A DNA stretch of 64,000 nucleotides. It comes from Lycocorax pyrrhopterus obiensis (Eukaryota > Chordata > Aves > Passeriformes > Paradisaeidae). The number at the start of each line of letters is the position of its first letter. Position 1 is the stretch's first letter. Position numbers and translations under genes: made by a program. The stretch is taken from positions 59,171,617-59,235,616 of the forward strand of contig JACSVZ010000002.1 of assembly GCA_014706295.1 (NCBI GenBank). Direction: 5' to 3'. The notes beneath the pieces were generated by a model, which saw only the letters and a program-made list of their open reading frames with translations, did no database searches and had not been told where the DNA came from. Positions 1-14,500 of this stretch are shown in pieces.

Positions 1-2342
1 TACTGGAGGCTTTGACTACACCCACCAACAACAGAAGCAGTTGTGAGTGCCAACAACTTTAACTCTGCTTAAATTCAATGGTTTAGTTACAAATATTCCC
101 CTCTTTCTGTAGAATGCGAACAAGGGAGCACATTAAGTCTGTCAGGACACAAAATACATTGTCCTCTACCAGTAAATTGCTGCACTAACATAGTTTTCTC
201 TTAAGACAAGTATTATATCAAATTTTAAAGTGGATGTGAAGCTTTTTTAAAAAGCTATCATTGATGTATGCGTTAAGACAAAGCATACAGTACTACCCCA
301 GCTCCTCCTCAGTCAAGACACAGCAAAGCTGTTTCTGTTTAGCTTTTCCTTACTTGTTCACAGGATTCCTGCTCTGCCTGCACTGGGGTATTTAAACACT
401 GCATTGCTTTTCTCTTAGACTTTGCCAAAACACTCCTCAGGATCTTAACGGAAGAAGGTGGAACTGCTCTGAGGAATAGAGATGTGCCCCAATTAAGAGC
501 TTAGCACTTACAGGTCACCAACTTCACCGCTAGAACCAAATAACAGGAAATGAGAATGAAAACAATTTTTCTCAATGTAAGACCTTATGCTCATCTTTTT
601 TCTTACAGCTGCTTAGTTGTGGGATGAAGTTGCAGCACGGAGTAATTGGATTCACAGTCTTAGATTAAAATATCTCAATTCCAAGCGCTGACAGTCACAA
701 AAAAACCCAATGAAGTGAAATAAAAGAAGGGGGTAGAAAGGAGACACAACCTCAGACCACCCTCAAAACCTGCCTGAAGCTCTATGATACTCAACTAAGA
801 GGACAGCTAAAGTATATTTCTCTCCTTTTCAATAAGACACTCAAGAAGCACCTCAGCATTAAGGAAAAATAGGCTTAGGTGTGGACAAATCCTTCATCAA
901 GTTGTTGACAAAGGCAGGGAAACCATTAAAACCTATTCTTTTGAAAGCATCCAATGATGCATTAATATCAACATAACCTGTCATACTGAAGCATCTTTCA
1001 AATGTCATGGCAATTACATACAGGTACAACCTTTCCAGCTTTATTTCTAGAAAAATTCCTTTCCACAATAACTGACCAAAAAAACCAAAAGCTTTTCAGC
1101 TCCTCTCCAGATACACGCTGTGTCTTGATTACTAATAATAACTAATTACTAACGCTCATTTACCATGTCATAATAAACTAAAACAGACTTTAAAAGACAG
1201 TTAAGAAGGAACTGAAAACAGGACATCTTCACAAACAAGAGAGACTCAAAAAACCTGTGTGGACAGCAACAGGAAAGCTGAAATAAGAAAAAGGCTACAA
1301 ACAGATAATAACTGAAAAAAACCCGGTTGAAATATTTAACAACATGAAGATAGAGTGGAAACATAATAAGCTACACTACTATACTAAATCTTTACAAGTG
1401 ATAACGCTGCTGAAGTGACAGAGAAGGAAGAAGAAAGGTAGAAAACTGTGTGCATTTATAGTTGTGATTTATATTTTTTAAAAACTGAATTGCTTTGTAA
1501 CAACTGCTATACTCTGATCACATTGTACAAGGGAATGCTGATCACACTTTACAAAGAAAAGCTTTGCCTTTAACTGGATACTTCTTTACCACTGCAATCA
1601 ACAAACCTTGCTAAGCTTGTGAGAATTCCAGAAAGTCAGATCTTTTATTTAGATAATTGGGGATGAATTCAAGGTATTTTACACATCCTTAAGAGATAAG
1701 GGGTGTTTTTGCAGCTTAACACAAATTTTGACAGAGTCCAGATGCTAACCTTTGTACTTCAAAAAGCCGGCTGTCTCTTCCTCCTCCTGATTTATTGTCT
1801 TGACTTAGTGATCTAAGGATTAGTAACAAGCACTCAGCCATATGGCCTTATTTCACAATGCTCAGTCAGCTACACACCTCTTCCATCACTTCTGATATTC
1901 CTCAAAAACAAAGTTAATGCCCCATTTGAAGGAATTAGGTGAAGAGGAAAATTTTATAAACAAGAGCCAAATGCCATCAGGTATATTTCATAAACAAAAA
2001 ACAATCCATTATGCTAAGACCCATTAAGAAACATCAAGCTGCCTCACTTCAGAGATCAGTCAGTGTAACATTCTTTAGAGTACACAAACTACATGCTGAA
2101 TTTATTTGGTTTGAGGTTTCCAGTTGCACTTCGGTGAGGCGCAAAAAGCATCTGGAATCACAGCATCCTGACTTCACTTCAGCTGATTATTCACTTGTGC
2201 TCATTTCCTTGGCTTTTTAGAAAGCAAACAATGTAAGTAAAGCAAAAATGACAATTTGATCAAATGAAGGGATAACAAGAGTAAGACTTACTACAGAATC
2301 TAAAAATGTAGATAATGTGACTCTTAGCTATGCTTTAGGTAC
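1..2342 (-). other. CTDP1 intron 10 (partial)
   Basis: AT-rich sequence left of the last visible exon. I searched it on the minus strand for the conserved C-terminal FCP1 motifs (such as SMSETMPLYTLCKEDLESM) and did not find them, so the next exon is off the window. No repeat was recognised. Confidence 0.75.
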
Positions 2343-2573
2343 CTGAAGGACGAGTGTTCACCGTGGACTGGCAAGGTGATGGGAGGAGCTGGAGACTGGA
2401 TGTACATTGACTGCCCAGACGTCTGTGTGCCTTTCCTGATCAGCTTTCCAGTGTTAGGATCATAAAGTCGAACTTCAGGACCAGGTTGAGACTTTGGATG
2501 GATGGGTGTTGGATGAAACAGAGCTGTCTGGAATGTGCTGGGTGTATCAGGAAATGTGGCAGGGCTATTTTCT
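2343..2573 (-). CDS. CTDP1: CTDP1 exon 10 (post-BRCT region)
   Basis: 231 nt, residues 760-837. After ENSPATFPDTPSTFQTALFH it reads KSQPGPEVRLYDPNTGKLIR, the conserved element after the BRCT domain, and ends VHGEHSSF plus two bases of the next codon. Acceptor CTAACAG at 2574, donor GTACCT at 2342. The following exon should start with a base completing Arg; I could not find it in 1-2342. Confidence 0.95.
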
Positions 2574-5500
2574 CTGTTAGATGAAGTTCAGAAAAAAATT
2601 GCATTAGAAATTTAAATGAGCTATCTAACCAGAATGTAAAAAATGAGCATTCCATTTTTTTCTAAAGCAGAAGAGGGAAATGGTTTGGAAAAATCTCTGA
2701 AGAAACACTTCTTCTCCTCTACCTCATTAAAGTCTCACTGAATTTAAAACAGAAAACTGCAAATACAAGATGTCATATTTAAATTATTAAGTTATTAATA
2801 AGTGTGCCTTAAAAATTGTCTTAACGTATAAAGTTACTGAAATGGCTTCCAGGTAGTAACAGCAGCCCAATTAGCATAGCATGATAATCTGCATATACAA
2901 CAAAGAGAAAAGCAGGCTATTGTATCAATCTTTGTATTTGCTCTCCAAACTGGCTCTGAGAGAACATAAACATGTAGTATTAATTTGCAAGTCATCCTAA
3001 CTAATTTTTTAAAATACTAAGCCACCTATGATCACCCTGCTGCATTTTAAAAACATAACTTTAGAAGTGTCAGCAGAAACATTCAGAGATAATCACCATT
3101 ATGGCATACTATCCAATTTTGATGAAGTGCCACAAAAAAAGCAAGCAAATTGAATAATTTTAAAAAAATCATCAAATAAAACAGCATGTTATGCTCCATG
3201 AAAGCAATGCTACGCTAAAAAAAAACCCAATTAACTTGTTACAAATATTAGAAGTGACACAAAACTGGAGTTTTTACCAGATGCTTTTATGGATGTTTCT
3301 GAAGTAGTCTTGTAGCAATACCATGGTAAACCAATTCCAAGTTTACCTATTCTTTTCTTGCTATCTTAAGTTCATTTTACATGCAAATATTTTCTCAGAC
3401 TTCATCCCTCCCCTAGTTTGTAAGTACTCTGGACCCATAACCACTATTTCAAGCAGCCTCATTAAGGAGGAAATCTTTTCCAAAGTTGCTGCACATACTG
3501 GGTTAAAGTAAAAATACTTGCATTAAGATAGATATCTTACTGACTGAAGCCTGGGTAGGGGGGGGAAGTATAAAGCTAAGATGTATTGTATTTGAAACAC
3601 AGAAGTAGGAAAAATTTTCATGTCTCAGTAAAATGGAAGAGTAAATTAATAGAGGGAGGAAAACCATCATTCATCTAGACATCAAAAACCAACATTTACA
3701 AGCCACTGTCCAGGTTTCTACTGCAAACTTTGCAGTGTCAGGTCTCTGAGACAAATTAAGCATCCTATGCAAATATTCCAAAGTTTGATTAAAAACCATC
3801 TGATAGTACTTTTTAAAGACTAAGTATTTTAGTCAAGCCATAAGCAGGCTAGATGTCTTTTCCTAACTTACAGGGATCCTGTGTCTCGACCTAGTGTCCC
3901 ATTTGACAAATGCCCTCACTTCCACACGTTTCTTCTTTTGGTGTCTTCAAGGCCTTACACACCCATGTTCTGCCCTCAAAGGACATCTTGTAAGTAGAAA
4001 GTAAATCTCTAGCATCGTCAATCACACTAGTACCAGTTTAATACAGAAACCCCAATATGCTGTGCTCCTTCCTGTCTAGACATGGAAGGGAAGATCCTCC
4101 GTTAGGCTTGCAAGATGTGGGTCTATCCAAACAGGTAAGTCAAGAAGCAGCAGCTGGCTTGACAGTACCTTGTCATGAGTTACTTTAGCCATGCCACTAT
4201 CCTGAAGGGGACTGTTACTGATAGTCCTCTGACTTCCTCTTTGCTAATACTGTTTTTGGCTGTCTCTTCTATTTACTGTCACCCTAGTGCACTTATTATT
4301 TTTTACCTTTTCTCTTTCAGCACTTTCTTATCATCCTGAAACTGCCTCTCACTACTTCCTTTCTTCCAGTTTTTGCTCTTATCTTCATGCCTTCCAATTC
4401 TTCTTAGAATTTTCTATGGTATTTTCTGTTTCTCTCTTTCTCGTCACTACCAAATTTCACAAAAAAATGACATACTTTACCAATTCTTCATGTAGTAGAA
4501 GAATGTGCATTTTTTGGCGGCATGAATGATCCTGTGTCTTGGTGACATTCCCTATGTTAGCTTATGGATGAACTGAAAAGGGCAACTTCTCCAAATTAAA
4601 AGAGCTAACAACAGTAGCTGCTAAAGAAAGTAATGTTACCACAAGTTTTCTCCTCACTGTGCTAGTTACTGAACTGTCTCCTGATCCCTTGACAGTCTTC
4701 AGTTTAACCAGAAGAGAAATGGACAAAAATGGGGAGTTCTTCCATAAAATCCATAAGAATTGCACACCATTCTGAACTTGTCAGAAACCAATTTATTAAC
4801 AAATCAGTGTCACTGTATGAACAGCCTATTTTCATGGCCCCTATTCCCTCAGGTTAGCACTTACCTGTGTGTTTTGATGTAGTCATCCTTCAAGGGAAAG
4901 AGCTGTTCCTCAACCTTGTCCCAGCGCTCCAGGCAGCTCCACAGCCAATCGGGGTTCACAACGTGGAGATCCTTACAGTCCTGAGCTTGCCGTACTTTTT
5001 CTGTGCCTATTACAGAGTCAAACATAACATAACAGTGTTCCCAGAAACACAGAAGATAAGCCAGTGTGTAGTTAAAAGTAAGAACATTTTGTGATCAATT
5101 GTGCAGAAAAAAAAAACAACACTCCTCCCCAACCCAACAAAACAATCACAACTAATAAAAGTGAGAATCTAAATAAGATGCAGTACCTCAGACTCAAGCT
5201 GGATGAACGTAACTTTCTGAAGAACTGGCACCATGGAAGTAGTCCACTAAGATTTATACAGAAAATCCCTGCATCTTCCCTGCAAGTTAGCCCAACAAAC
5301 AGTACAACTTTTGTATTATATCTCCTTCACTTATATTTGTTAGTAGTCTAACAAGAAGCAGCTTTTCAATGCTGTTGAAGCTTGGCAAACTTATCATACC
5401 AGCTTTTTTACACATGGTCCCCTGCTCATACAGCGTGCTACCTTTTAACAGGCTGTCACCCACTCAACCTCCATCTGCCAGAAGTGGAGGCAGAGCAGAC

Positions 5501-8500
5501 AGAACTCCTTTGTGTCAAAACAGGAACAAAGAATGTGAAGTTAAACATGGCAGGCTAGCATGCAGTCCAGGTGAAATCAACAACAGTGCAGCTTGCAAGT
5601 AACAGTAAATTCTACTCTCTAGGGATGCCAGAACAAGAGAGAAACTCAGTAAAGTTGCTATAAATCTGCCAAAAAGCACAAAAATCAGTCCTGTGGTTTA
5701 ATCCCAGCTGCTCATTGACTCCTGCAACCATCCCAGGGGGATGGGGAGGAGAATCAGGGAAAAAACATTAATACTAGTGAGTCAACAACAGCTAATGAAA
5801 CAAAGTAAAATATAATAATACTTATAATACGAGCCCTTGCCTGTTTTCACACATGTGAAAACAATGAAGCAATGAAGCCTCCAGAAAAAAAAAAAAATCA
5901 AGTTTCAGAACAAATCTGACAAGGAACCAAGAACAGTAAATTAATTTGATGTTTTCATCACAGTTCCCTGGAGTTTCATCTCCATCACTGTCATTTAACA
6001 ACATGATTTTACCTGTTTCAATTAAGATGAAAATCTTGAAGTACCCATACTTCTTCACATAATTTGAAGATGAGATGAAGCAGCTAATCTCAAATACTTA
6101 ATGCACTTTGTACAACCTGAACTACAATCCACTGGGATAGACAGATGAACTGAAATGCACTTGAGGATTGACCTAACTAGTTGGTTAGACAGCTCAGTTT
6201 AAGACATCTGTAAATTTAAAAGACTAAATAAACAGAAACGGCAGGAGATAATTGTCCTTTACCAAGCTGCTGAAAGCTTCTGTTTCCCTACCTTTTGTCC
6301 CCCAAACACAATGGAATACAGGAGTAGGGCTACATTTTTCTCTAGATACACATAAGATTTTCTTCAATTTAGATTAAAAAAACCTCAATGTTGTGTGCAC
6401 AAATATATTTCTTCTTTTTTCAGTTGTAAATGCAAGCAATTGCACAGTTCAGGATGTAAGAGCTGTACATATAAAGCTTTACTCCACATTAGTATCATTG
6501 CAAAAAAAAAAGTTAATTTAAGAACACAAGATAAACACAAACACAAAAATAAGTATTTCAAGATACAGCCCTGTCCAAACCTCTAATGATTTGGACATGT
6601 CATATTTTAATTTTTGCCTTGAAATAAAAACAAAACCACTGTCCAACAAAGATTTAGTGAAAATACTTTTAGAACTGCAACTGTGTTAAACCTAGCACAT
6701 CTTTGCAGTTCAAGAGGTTTTAACATAAAACCCTAATAAGAGAGGTCAATGCACTCCCTGAAATCATACATGCCCTGATTTAAGAAATCTGTTTTCCAAT
6801 TAATTATCAGTTACAAAAGCAACTGAGAGAAATCTATGCAACAGTTGCTGGAAATGAGCCAGTTTACAGTGCCAGAAGGAGCTTTGACTAGAGGTATTAT
6901 TAATATTTAATTAACCTCAATAGGAATTGTAGAACTACCTGCAGTTAGAAACAGTTATGTATAAAGCTGTATTTAATTTATACACAGGGTATATTTCAGA
7001 GGAAATAAAGCAAAGGTTCTGAAAGAGAATCTGAAAGAGAATCAGTTAAAGAGATCTGGGAGAAAAAGGATTGAAGAAGTTAAAGACTTGGCTTGGACAT
7101 TACTTTCTTTTGAGAATAAAGGAGAAAAGCAATGACGACATAAGAAAAACAGGTAAGAAGACAGCAGTTATAAAGAGGATGCTAAAATCAGGTTCATAAT
7201 CATAGGAGTTTCAAGGCAAAAAAAAGCAACAAGAGCAAGAAGTCTCGTAGAAGTTTAGGTACCTGTGCCTGGTATTAGATACTGAATCAAGTATCAGACA
7301 CAGCTGGCAATACTGTCCTGCACATAACAGGTCTGGAGCTGACTGAATGCAACATACAACAACAGGGATTTCACTAGTCAGCACACACAACAGCTAACCA
7401 GAGCTGATGATGCGGTTGGATAGATGGGACTATGCTGCTCCTTTTGGACTTCATCAGGGGAAAACTAGACAAAACCATAAAAACTGCACCTTCACCTCAT
7501 GTTAAATCTGTGAAGTTACATGAGTAGATGGCTTCCTCCAACTGTTTTTCAAACTCATGTTTCTGCACTGATGTCAGGTGTTTCATCTTGATGCCCCTTC
7601 CTCCTCACCCCCACATTCTGCATCCACATGTATCTGTTTGTTTTATAGCGGATGTATGCTGAGGAGCTATGTAAATTCTTCTAGTCAACAGGACTATAAC
7701 AGAAAACTTAAACATGGAAGCCAAAATGGCAGGATTTTGTATGAAGTTGCTACTGGAACTAGGTGGTCTTTACAACCCAAATGTTCTAGGATTCTATGAA
7801 AGCTGGTGACACAAACCCACCTCCCAAGAGTCAAAAGTCTTACCTTTCTCACCTCCACAACATCAAGGCTTTCCGCCTCCTCATCATTTCTAAAGTGCCT
7901 ATTGCACACTCCAGCACACTGAAAACTGCGTGAGGGAACACAATTACGTGCTCTTTGGGAGTGCTTCCTATTTCTAGCTGACAGCTTGACAAACCAAGAT
8001 TTCACATACGTATGATGTACTTAAAGCAAGATTTGGTGAAACACCAAATTTAACTGAGAGATGAAATAGCACTGTGATATTTAATATGCTTGCCTTCTCC
8101 TCTCCCTTTCCCCACTGTAACTTCTCCTTTTCAAATTAGGCTTATTAAGACGAAACAGCAGAAAGATTTTAATCCAAGCAACAGTACTTCTGATGCAGCT
8201 AAAAACATCTGAATTACCCAACTGAGCTGAAAATCACTTAGAGAAAAACTGATTTTCCAGACTACTTTTTTGCATTATTGTCATCTAATCACCTTTCCCT
8301 ACTTCAAATTCTAAAGTTGTTCCAAAAAGATAAAAAGACACAGAAGATGAAGCAACTGGGGCCCAAATCCATCACATCTACTCTCTGATGGATACAGTCT
8401 GAAGCAGATAATATCGGAAAATGTCATTTTCAAAGCTGGGGAAAGTGCTCATCAATTCTACTTCTGCACTTGTTGAAAACAGTGCACAGCCAACTGCAGC

Positions 8501-11500
8501 CTCTGATTCATTCTCAGCCATGAGGAACTTGGTGTGTGTGCTCAAGGCTGTGCCAGGACTAACCAAAGCACACAAGAGGGAGAGACCACCAATGGCACTT
8601 GCAGAACTCTCTCCTGATTCCAACACACCAAAATCAACATGTCCTTATGCCAGTTTGCAACCAGGCTGCCAGATGTTGCTTGGAAAATCTGATCACTAAA
8701 AGTTTATTTCTCTTCAGATAGTCTTTACATATAGATTTTGATTTACAATCAAATCCTGAAGCTCTTCTGCAAAAACTCCGACCTAAGACAAGTGATAGAC
8801 ATGCTGTTCTGAGGCTACGCCTAAAGTTCAGGTTTAACTCTGCGCTGTGCTTTACCAACAAAAGCAACAGGCTTACCTGGTCAGGGGCCAAGTTTAGAGC
8901 AATGCTTAACTGGGTTTTTTTTTAAAAGACACAGCCCTTGAACATATTTTTCAGGAAAAAACGCTGTTGGCACATCACAGGTGTAGGAAATGGCATGGAC
9001 TCAAATATATTTTGAAAAATAAAAGAAAAATTCAGGGCCAACACTGGTGTATTTCTATTCCTACCACACTACAATAATTTTTGAGAGATCTGAACAGCTT
9101 TATCCACCAGAAAAAACCCAATACAGAAATCAACTACAGTGTCTTTCATCTGTGCAGGAAGGAACATAACAAGGTTTATGAAATAGTGTGATAACTGCTT
9201 AGCCAAGTGTGTACACAGCTATAACAACTCATCCTACAGTGCAGTTTAGATGCTTAAAGCAAACAGCAGATGTTTCAAGAACTGAAGCAAGATTTATGCA
9301 GCCCATAGACAAGTGGAAAGGACTATGGGGTAGCCTTTTTTCAGTCACTCAGATTTATGAAAGCTGATTACATGATGCAAAAGTCCTGTATTTTACAGTA
9401 ATCCAGGCAGATAATATTTTCTGCCCTATGTAATGAAAAAAGTTCTAATTTTTTTCAAGAATAAGGAGTTATTTAACTTCAGAATTCAGAGTACCTGCGT
9501 CTACAGGGAAACAAGCTGCCTATCTGCAGAGAAAGAGACAAGTAGATATAAAGAATAAAAGAAATTAATATTATTTACTCTAATAGGCAGGGAAGAATGC
9601 TGTAAAAACAACTTAAAATGGTTTCCAGTAGCCGTTCATTTCAATGCACCAAGTTATGATGAGGTCACTCCGCAGGGGAAACCCCATCACTTCAAGACCT
9701 AAGGGGTAACTATTTCACACTGACTTCTCCCATTTTACGTCCTCTGCCGAATTCTTCCTTTGCCTTCAAAATGAGAAAGCTACTAGTATTTATCCCCCAA
9801 ACACTGCTGCAGATTAAGTATAAGCCATTCCTTACATCTCAGCTAATGCAAGGTAAACATACATGTTCAGCTGCTTGTCAGAGTCCCAAGTCTGCCACTG
9901 TTAGTGGTGTCACCCAGAAAGACTGAACTAAAAGGTATTTTAGAATCACTTTTCACAAACACATTAAAAAAAGAAAAAAAGATAAATGTATAGAAAACAG
10001 TGTTGCCTGGTCTCACATCATTGACTTCTGAAAAAAACTCAAGAAGGGACATGCCTTTGTTTCCCCTTTTCATCAGCAACTAGGCATCAAGCAGTGCTTC
10101 AGATGTTTGCCATGGGAGCCAAAGATACAATATTTGTATGGCTTACTGTCAGCAAGAGGCTTGTAAGAATTTGCTCTCTAACCATGCAAGAATCACTATG
10201 AAAATCACATTGACAGATGAATTATCACAAATCCAGCTATGACAGAACAAAATTTATATCCTTAAAATCTCTGATTAAGAAGTTTCCTTCATGAAATTAG
10301 AACGATGCAGCATAACTACACTCACCTAACCAGAGGTGAGAATAATAGTCTCCAGTTGAAAAAAAACCCAAAACCCCATCACAAAACCAGAACCAGTCAA
10401 TCCACAAGGATCTTACAATGGGTTATTGGAGAATACAGTTTTTCTCACTCAAAATCCCTCTATTTCATTGCCATTGCTACAGGAATAATTATTAAGTGAT
10501 GATTAAAGATGACAACAGTATTGCCCATTAAGCAGAAATGATTGCCAATCTACCTCATCTAGAATTAGTGCAATATGTAATTTAATTTAAAAAAAAGTCA
10601 AAATAGTTTTTCATATTTAGATGTACTTTAGTGTATGATTCACTAAAAATGTACAGGTGGCAAGTAATTTACCTATAAAAATAGACCACAAGGATGCATA
10701 GGTGCATCTACATAAACACACAAGTCTCAAACTCTACATTCCAGAAACAAACTAAAAAGTCAACTGCTTCTCATTATCACATGATGCGTACCTTAGTATG
10801 TTTTTCAACACTTTTCACTCTAGAGAAATGTGTATGTTTGGGAGGGTCTCATTTACATTTATCCTATCAGTTCTACCCCATCACACAATAGTTGCATCTG
10901 ATGTACAACTACATTCAGAAGTCATCTAGTTTAAGACAAATAAAGCAACTTTGAAATGAAGCATTTTAAGATTTGAAATTGGAAAAACATCTCATGTTGA
11001 CAGCTATCATGTCTCCAATGAAGTACGATGAACTTGCATAATTCCTTGCTGAACTAAGTACTACTATTTGTGAAGTTTTAAAACAGCTATTCAGCAACTG
11101 TAGTAAAACAATGGAGTCCCAAACTGATGTATCCATTGATTTCAAAACTTCACATTCACTGTTGCAATTATCACATCTTCACAACCCAGAATCCCAGCTA
11201 ATCTCAATGCATCTAATTCCATCTCCTGAGTTTTAGGTTGTTTTTACTATTAAAATGTCTATCTCCGTTTATATCACATGCTTTTACTACTTAAATGCCT
11301 CTCGACATACGCACTTTCTGCACTTAAGGTCACACATACTTTTAAGGAAAGTATCCTCTCTTTAAAATACAAACCAATGAAACCAAGCTGCTTCTTATGT
11401 ACTAAAACACCACATGAATAGCAGTCAACAAAAAAAATCCAATAGGTAGCAGATAATGTATTTCTTTGCTTATGACATCTAAGCATGTCCTAAAAGTATC

Positions 11501-14500
11501 CGTAAGTTTTAGATGCTTTAGAAGATGCGGTTTTACTTTCGGATTTCATGGGTTTGATTATCAGATATTTAGATTCCATGTAATTTCGAAAGGCCAACAA
11601 TGAGGGAACCAAGGCTCAGGGTGCACCCAAAAAAAAAAAAGTGTGCTAGAACCTAAAGCTGCTGACCTGTTAGCTCCTCTATGGCAGCTACCAATGGTAC
11701 ATTGCTATCCATAACAGCTATGAAAAAACAGGCAGCTTTGTCAAACACAAATCAAAAGTTATGCTAAACTCTCTTACATCTCCTTTGACAAAAAAAGTAC
11801 AGGTTAAGCACGGTGCAGTGACAGGGTATTAGCAGTCTTAAAATAATTTGAATTCCGTACCAAGGGAAACTGAACCATGAGAAGTGAATCAGAGAAATGG
11901 AGAAACAGAGCACTGCTATACCTTTATAGCAAGTCCACCATAAACTTTTCTTTGACACAAATGTTAAAACTTTCTATTCATCAACTTTGACTCTTTGAGT
12001 ATTAGTATCACGAATTCGTAATAAAAAATTGAGACATGACACATTACACCAGAGGGCATTTAGTGGGACCTACTTTTAAAAATTAAAAGCCACATTTGAG
12101 TAAAAAGAATAGAAAAATCCTTTCAAAAAGGCTGCTAAATTGTTTTAGGAAGAATCTTTCCTTTGATTTCAATTCTAATCTCAGTTACATTAAAGTCTGT
12201 AGATTATACAAAAAAGAGCTCAAGGCATGAACTGTAACAGACTAAAAGCTGCTGGAGAACTCAAGTCTCAAATACCTACCTGTCCTTGCTGCAATGAGAT
12301 GTGTTGCTTTATCAGGATCATCAGCACTCAGTACAAGATTCTTCACAATTTTAGCTCCCAGTGCTGTGGCATGATAGTGTTCCCGTGTCTTTTCAATAGG
12401 GAAGTTTGTTGGGTAAAGCCCACTAAATATTATGGTTACATCTGCCAACACTTTACTTTTCAGTTCTGGTACTATTTTTCTGATGTCTGGAATTTCCTCA
12501 ATCTCTTTTTTCAGGTATTTATCATACTTTGTGTAATAATCAGTGTGAACTCGCACAAGGATCTCCTCGAGGTATATTAAATGGTCGTCGTCATCTGTAT
12601 CATCATCTTCCTCTTCCTCCTCCATGCTCTGGTCTAAGGACTCACCCATTGTAATTCCAGACTGTTCACTAATCTGAGATTCTGTTTCAGCTTCTTTCTT
12701 GTCTCCAGACCCATTTCCTAAATCACAAAGGCTTTCCTGTTCACTCTCCTCTTGTGCTTCAAGATCAATTCTGTCCTGGATACTTTCACTAGGTAAAGAT
12801 TGTGTGTCCCCAGAATGGTTCACCAGACCATCCTTTTTCTCACTCTCATCAGTGCAACTCTCGTGCTGCAAATTTTCATCCTGCAGAGGCTGTTTGGATT
12901 TCTTCCAACTTCTCTTTTCCTCATTCTCACTATCCGATACAGAAGTGGATGACTTTTTGGTATCCAATCCGTCATCACTTTCACTGTCACTAGACAGTTC
13001 AAAGTCCAAGTCATTTGTTGTCTTCTCTTGCATTTGCTGCTTCTCTGTAACTGTTGTATCAACTTGTTCTGAAAAAATCTGAGATTCTTTTGTATTTGCC
13101 AAATCATCAGTGAGCTCATTGTCCGTTTTGTGATCAGTGCTATCACTTAAGGAGTCCTGGACATTAACTTTATCATGAGAGTTCACATCCCCATCAGATG
13201 TTTCACTGCTTACAGAAGTACTTCCATTTGCAGTGCAAGTGTCCTTTGCAGTTTTCTTGAGACCATTACTGTGCTCTTCTACACATATAACATTCTTTAT
13301 TTCTTCAACATCTTTTGCTGAAATCACTGCTGTATCCAATGCTTCAGGTTTTGTAGAGTGGTTTGCTAAGACATGGGCAAGAAAGAAAACATATTTTCCC
13401 ATTTTTCTTTTTTTAAGGTTAACCAAAATTTTATTTTCTTTGACCTTAAACACAGAGTTTACATACGGACTTAGACTTCATTACGCTTGGAAGTGATCAC
13501 TAGGCTTTTCAAAGTTGTTAAAACCCTCTAGGTGTCAATGATTACTAGAAAGGACTGTCAAACCTAACAAACATTACTTTTGTAAAGAAGCAGCTTCTTT
13601 TTTTTCTTTAAATCACAGGTCCTAAGTAATTACTTGTTAATTCTGCAAGCATTAAAGGATTTATCTTGTAGTGTAAGTTATATAATTACATCTTAGGGAA
13701 TGAAAATAAACGGGGGGGAAACAGGGGCAGAATTTGCTTCATAAGATCCTAATCCAGAACTACAGTACAAGAACTTAATTTATAAACAGCCATGTCTTTC
13801 ATATTACCTAATGCTCATAACAAAATAACTGTACTTTAGTACTTGAAAAGATATACATATTTTAGCAACACAAAGATGCCTTTCAAGCTCAATTTATGAC
13901 TGATGGAATGCAAGTAAAAGGGTGACGAAGTCAAAAGCAGAAGAAATAGTTTTAGGATGTGTCTGCAGGTGTCTGCAGAAGTAGAGAGACAATTAAAGAA
14001 ACCGCAGACATCCAAAACGTTGCACACAAACGTTCACTGGGAACATTGTGTGAGATCACACTACTTTGTCTCCCTTTTGTGTGCATGTTCCTGCCCTGCA
14101 AGCAGCAACAGGAGTCAAGTGTAGAGGTCCCACATCACAGTGACCTGCTGAGGTTGATCCTGTTATTCCTAGTTTTGTATTGGACACTTATATTTCAACA
14201 AGGGAAGAGAGAAATGTCACAAGTATTAAATAAGAAAAAAAACTCTAAACCCTTGGCTAAACTGGAAAAAGCCCGGCAATTCTTTCTTATGACATTGTCT
14301 TTCCAACACATTTTGCCCCCAAATAATTATCAATCTAGTGATGTGTACTTTCTAAATCCATTATGTGTATTACACTGCTGAGCCTGTTGAACATAAGGTT
14401 CTTGTGTCAAATGCCAGAACACCATGTTCAGTAGGTGCTCAAAATTCACACTAATTTTATTCACATGATTTAGACCAGGAGGCAAGCAGAGATCAACATC

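Noticed and set aside
859..1068. 69-codon minus-strand frame in intron 10
   Set aside because: Looks protein-like at first sight but matches no FCP1 segment or other protein I know and lacks suitable splice sites at both ends; treated as chance.
13366..13453. N-terminal extension of the exon 8 open frame (starts MFKVKENKILVN)
   Set aside because: This is the intronic polypyrimidine region preceding the acceptor at 13366; the conserved phase and the NHS residues place the exon start at 13365.
12227..13496. Plus-strand frames over exon 8
   Set aside because: Antisense shadows of the Ser/Glu/Asp-rich linker.
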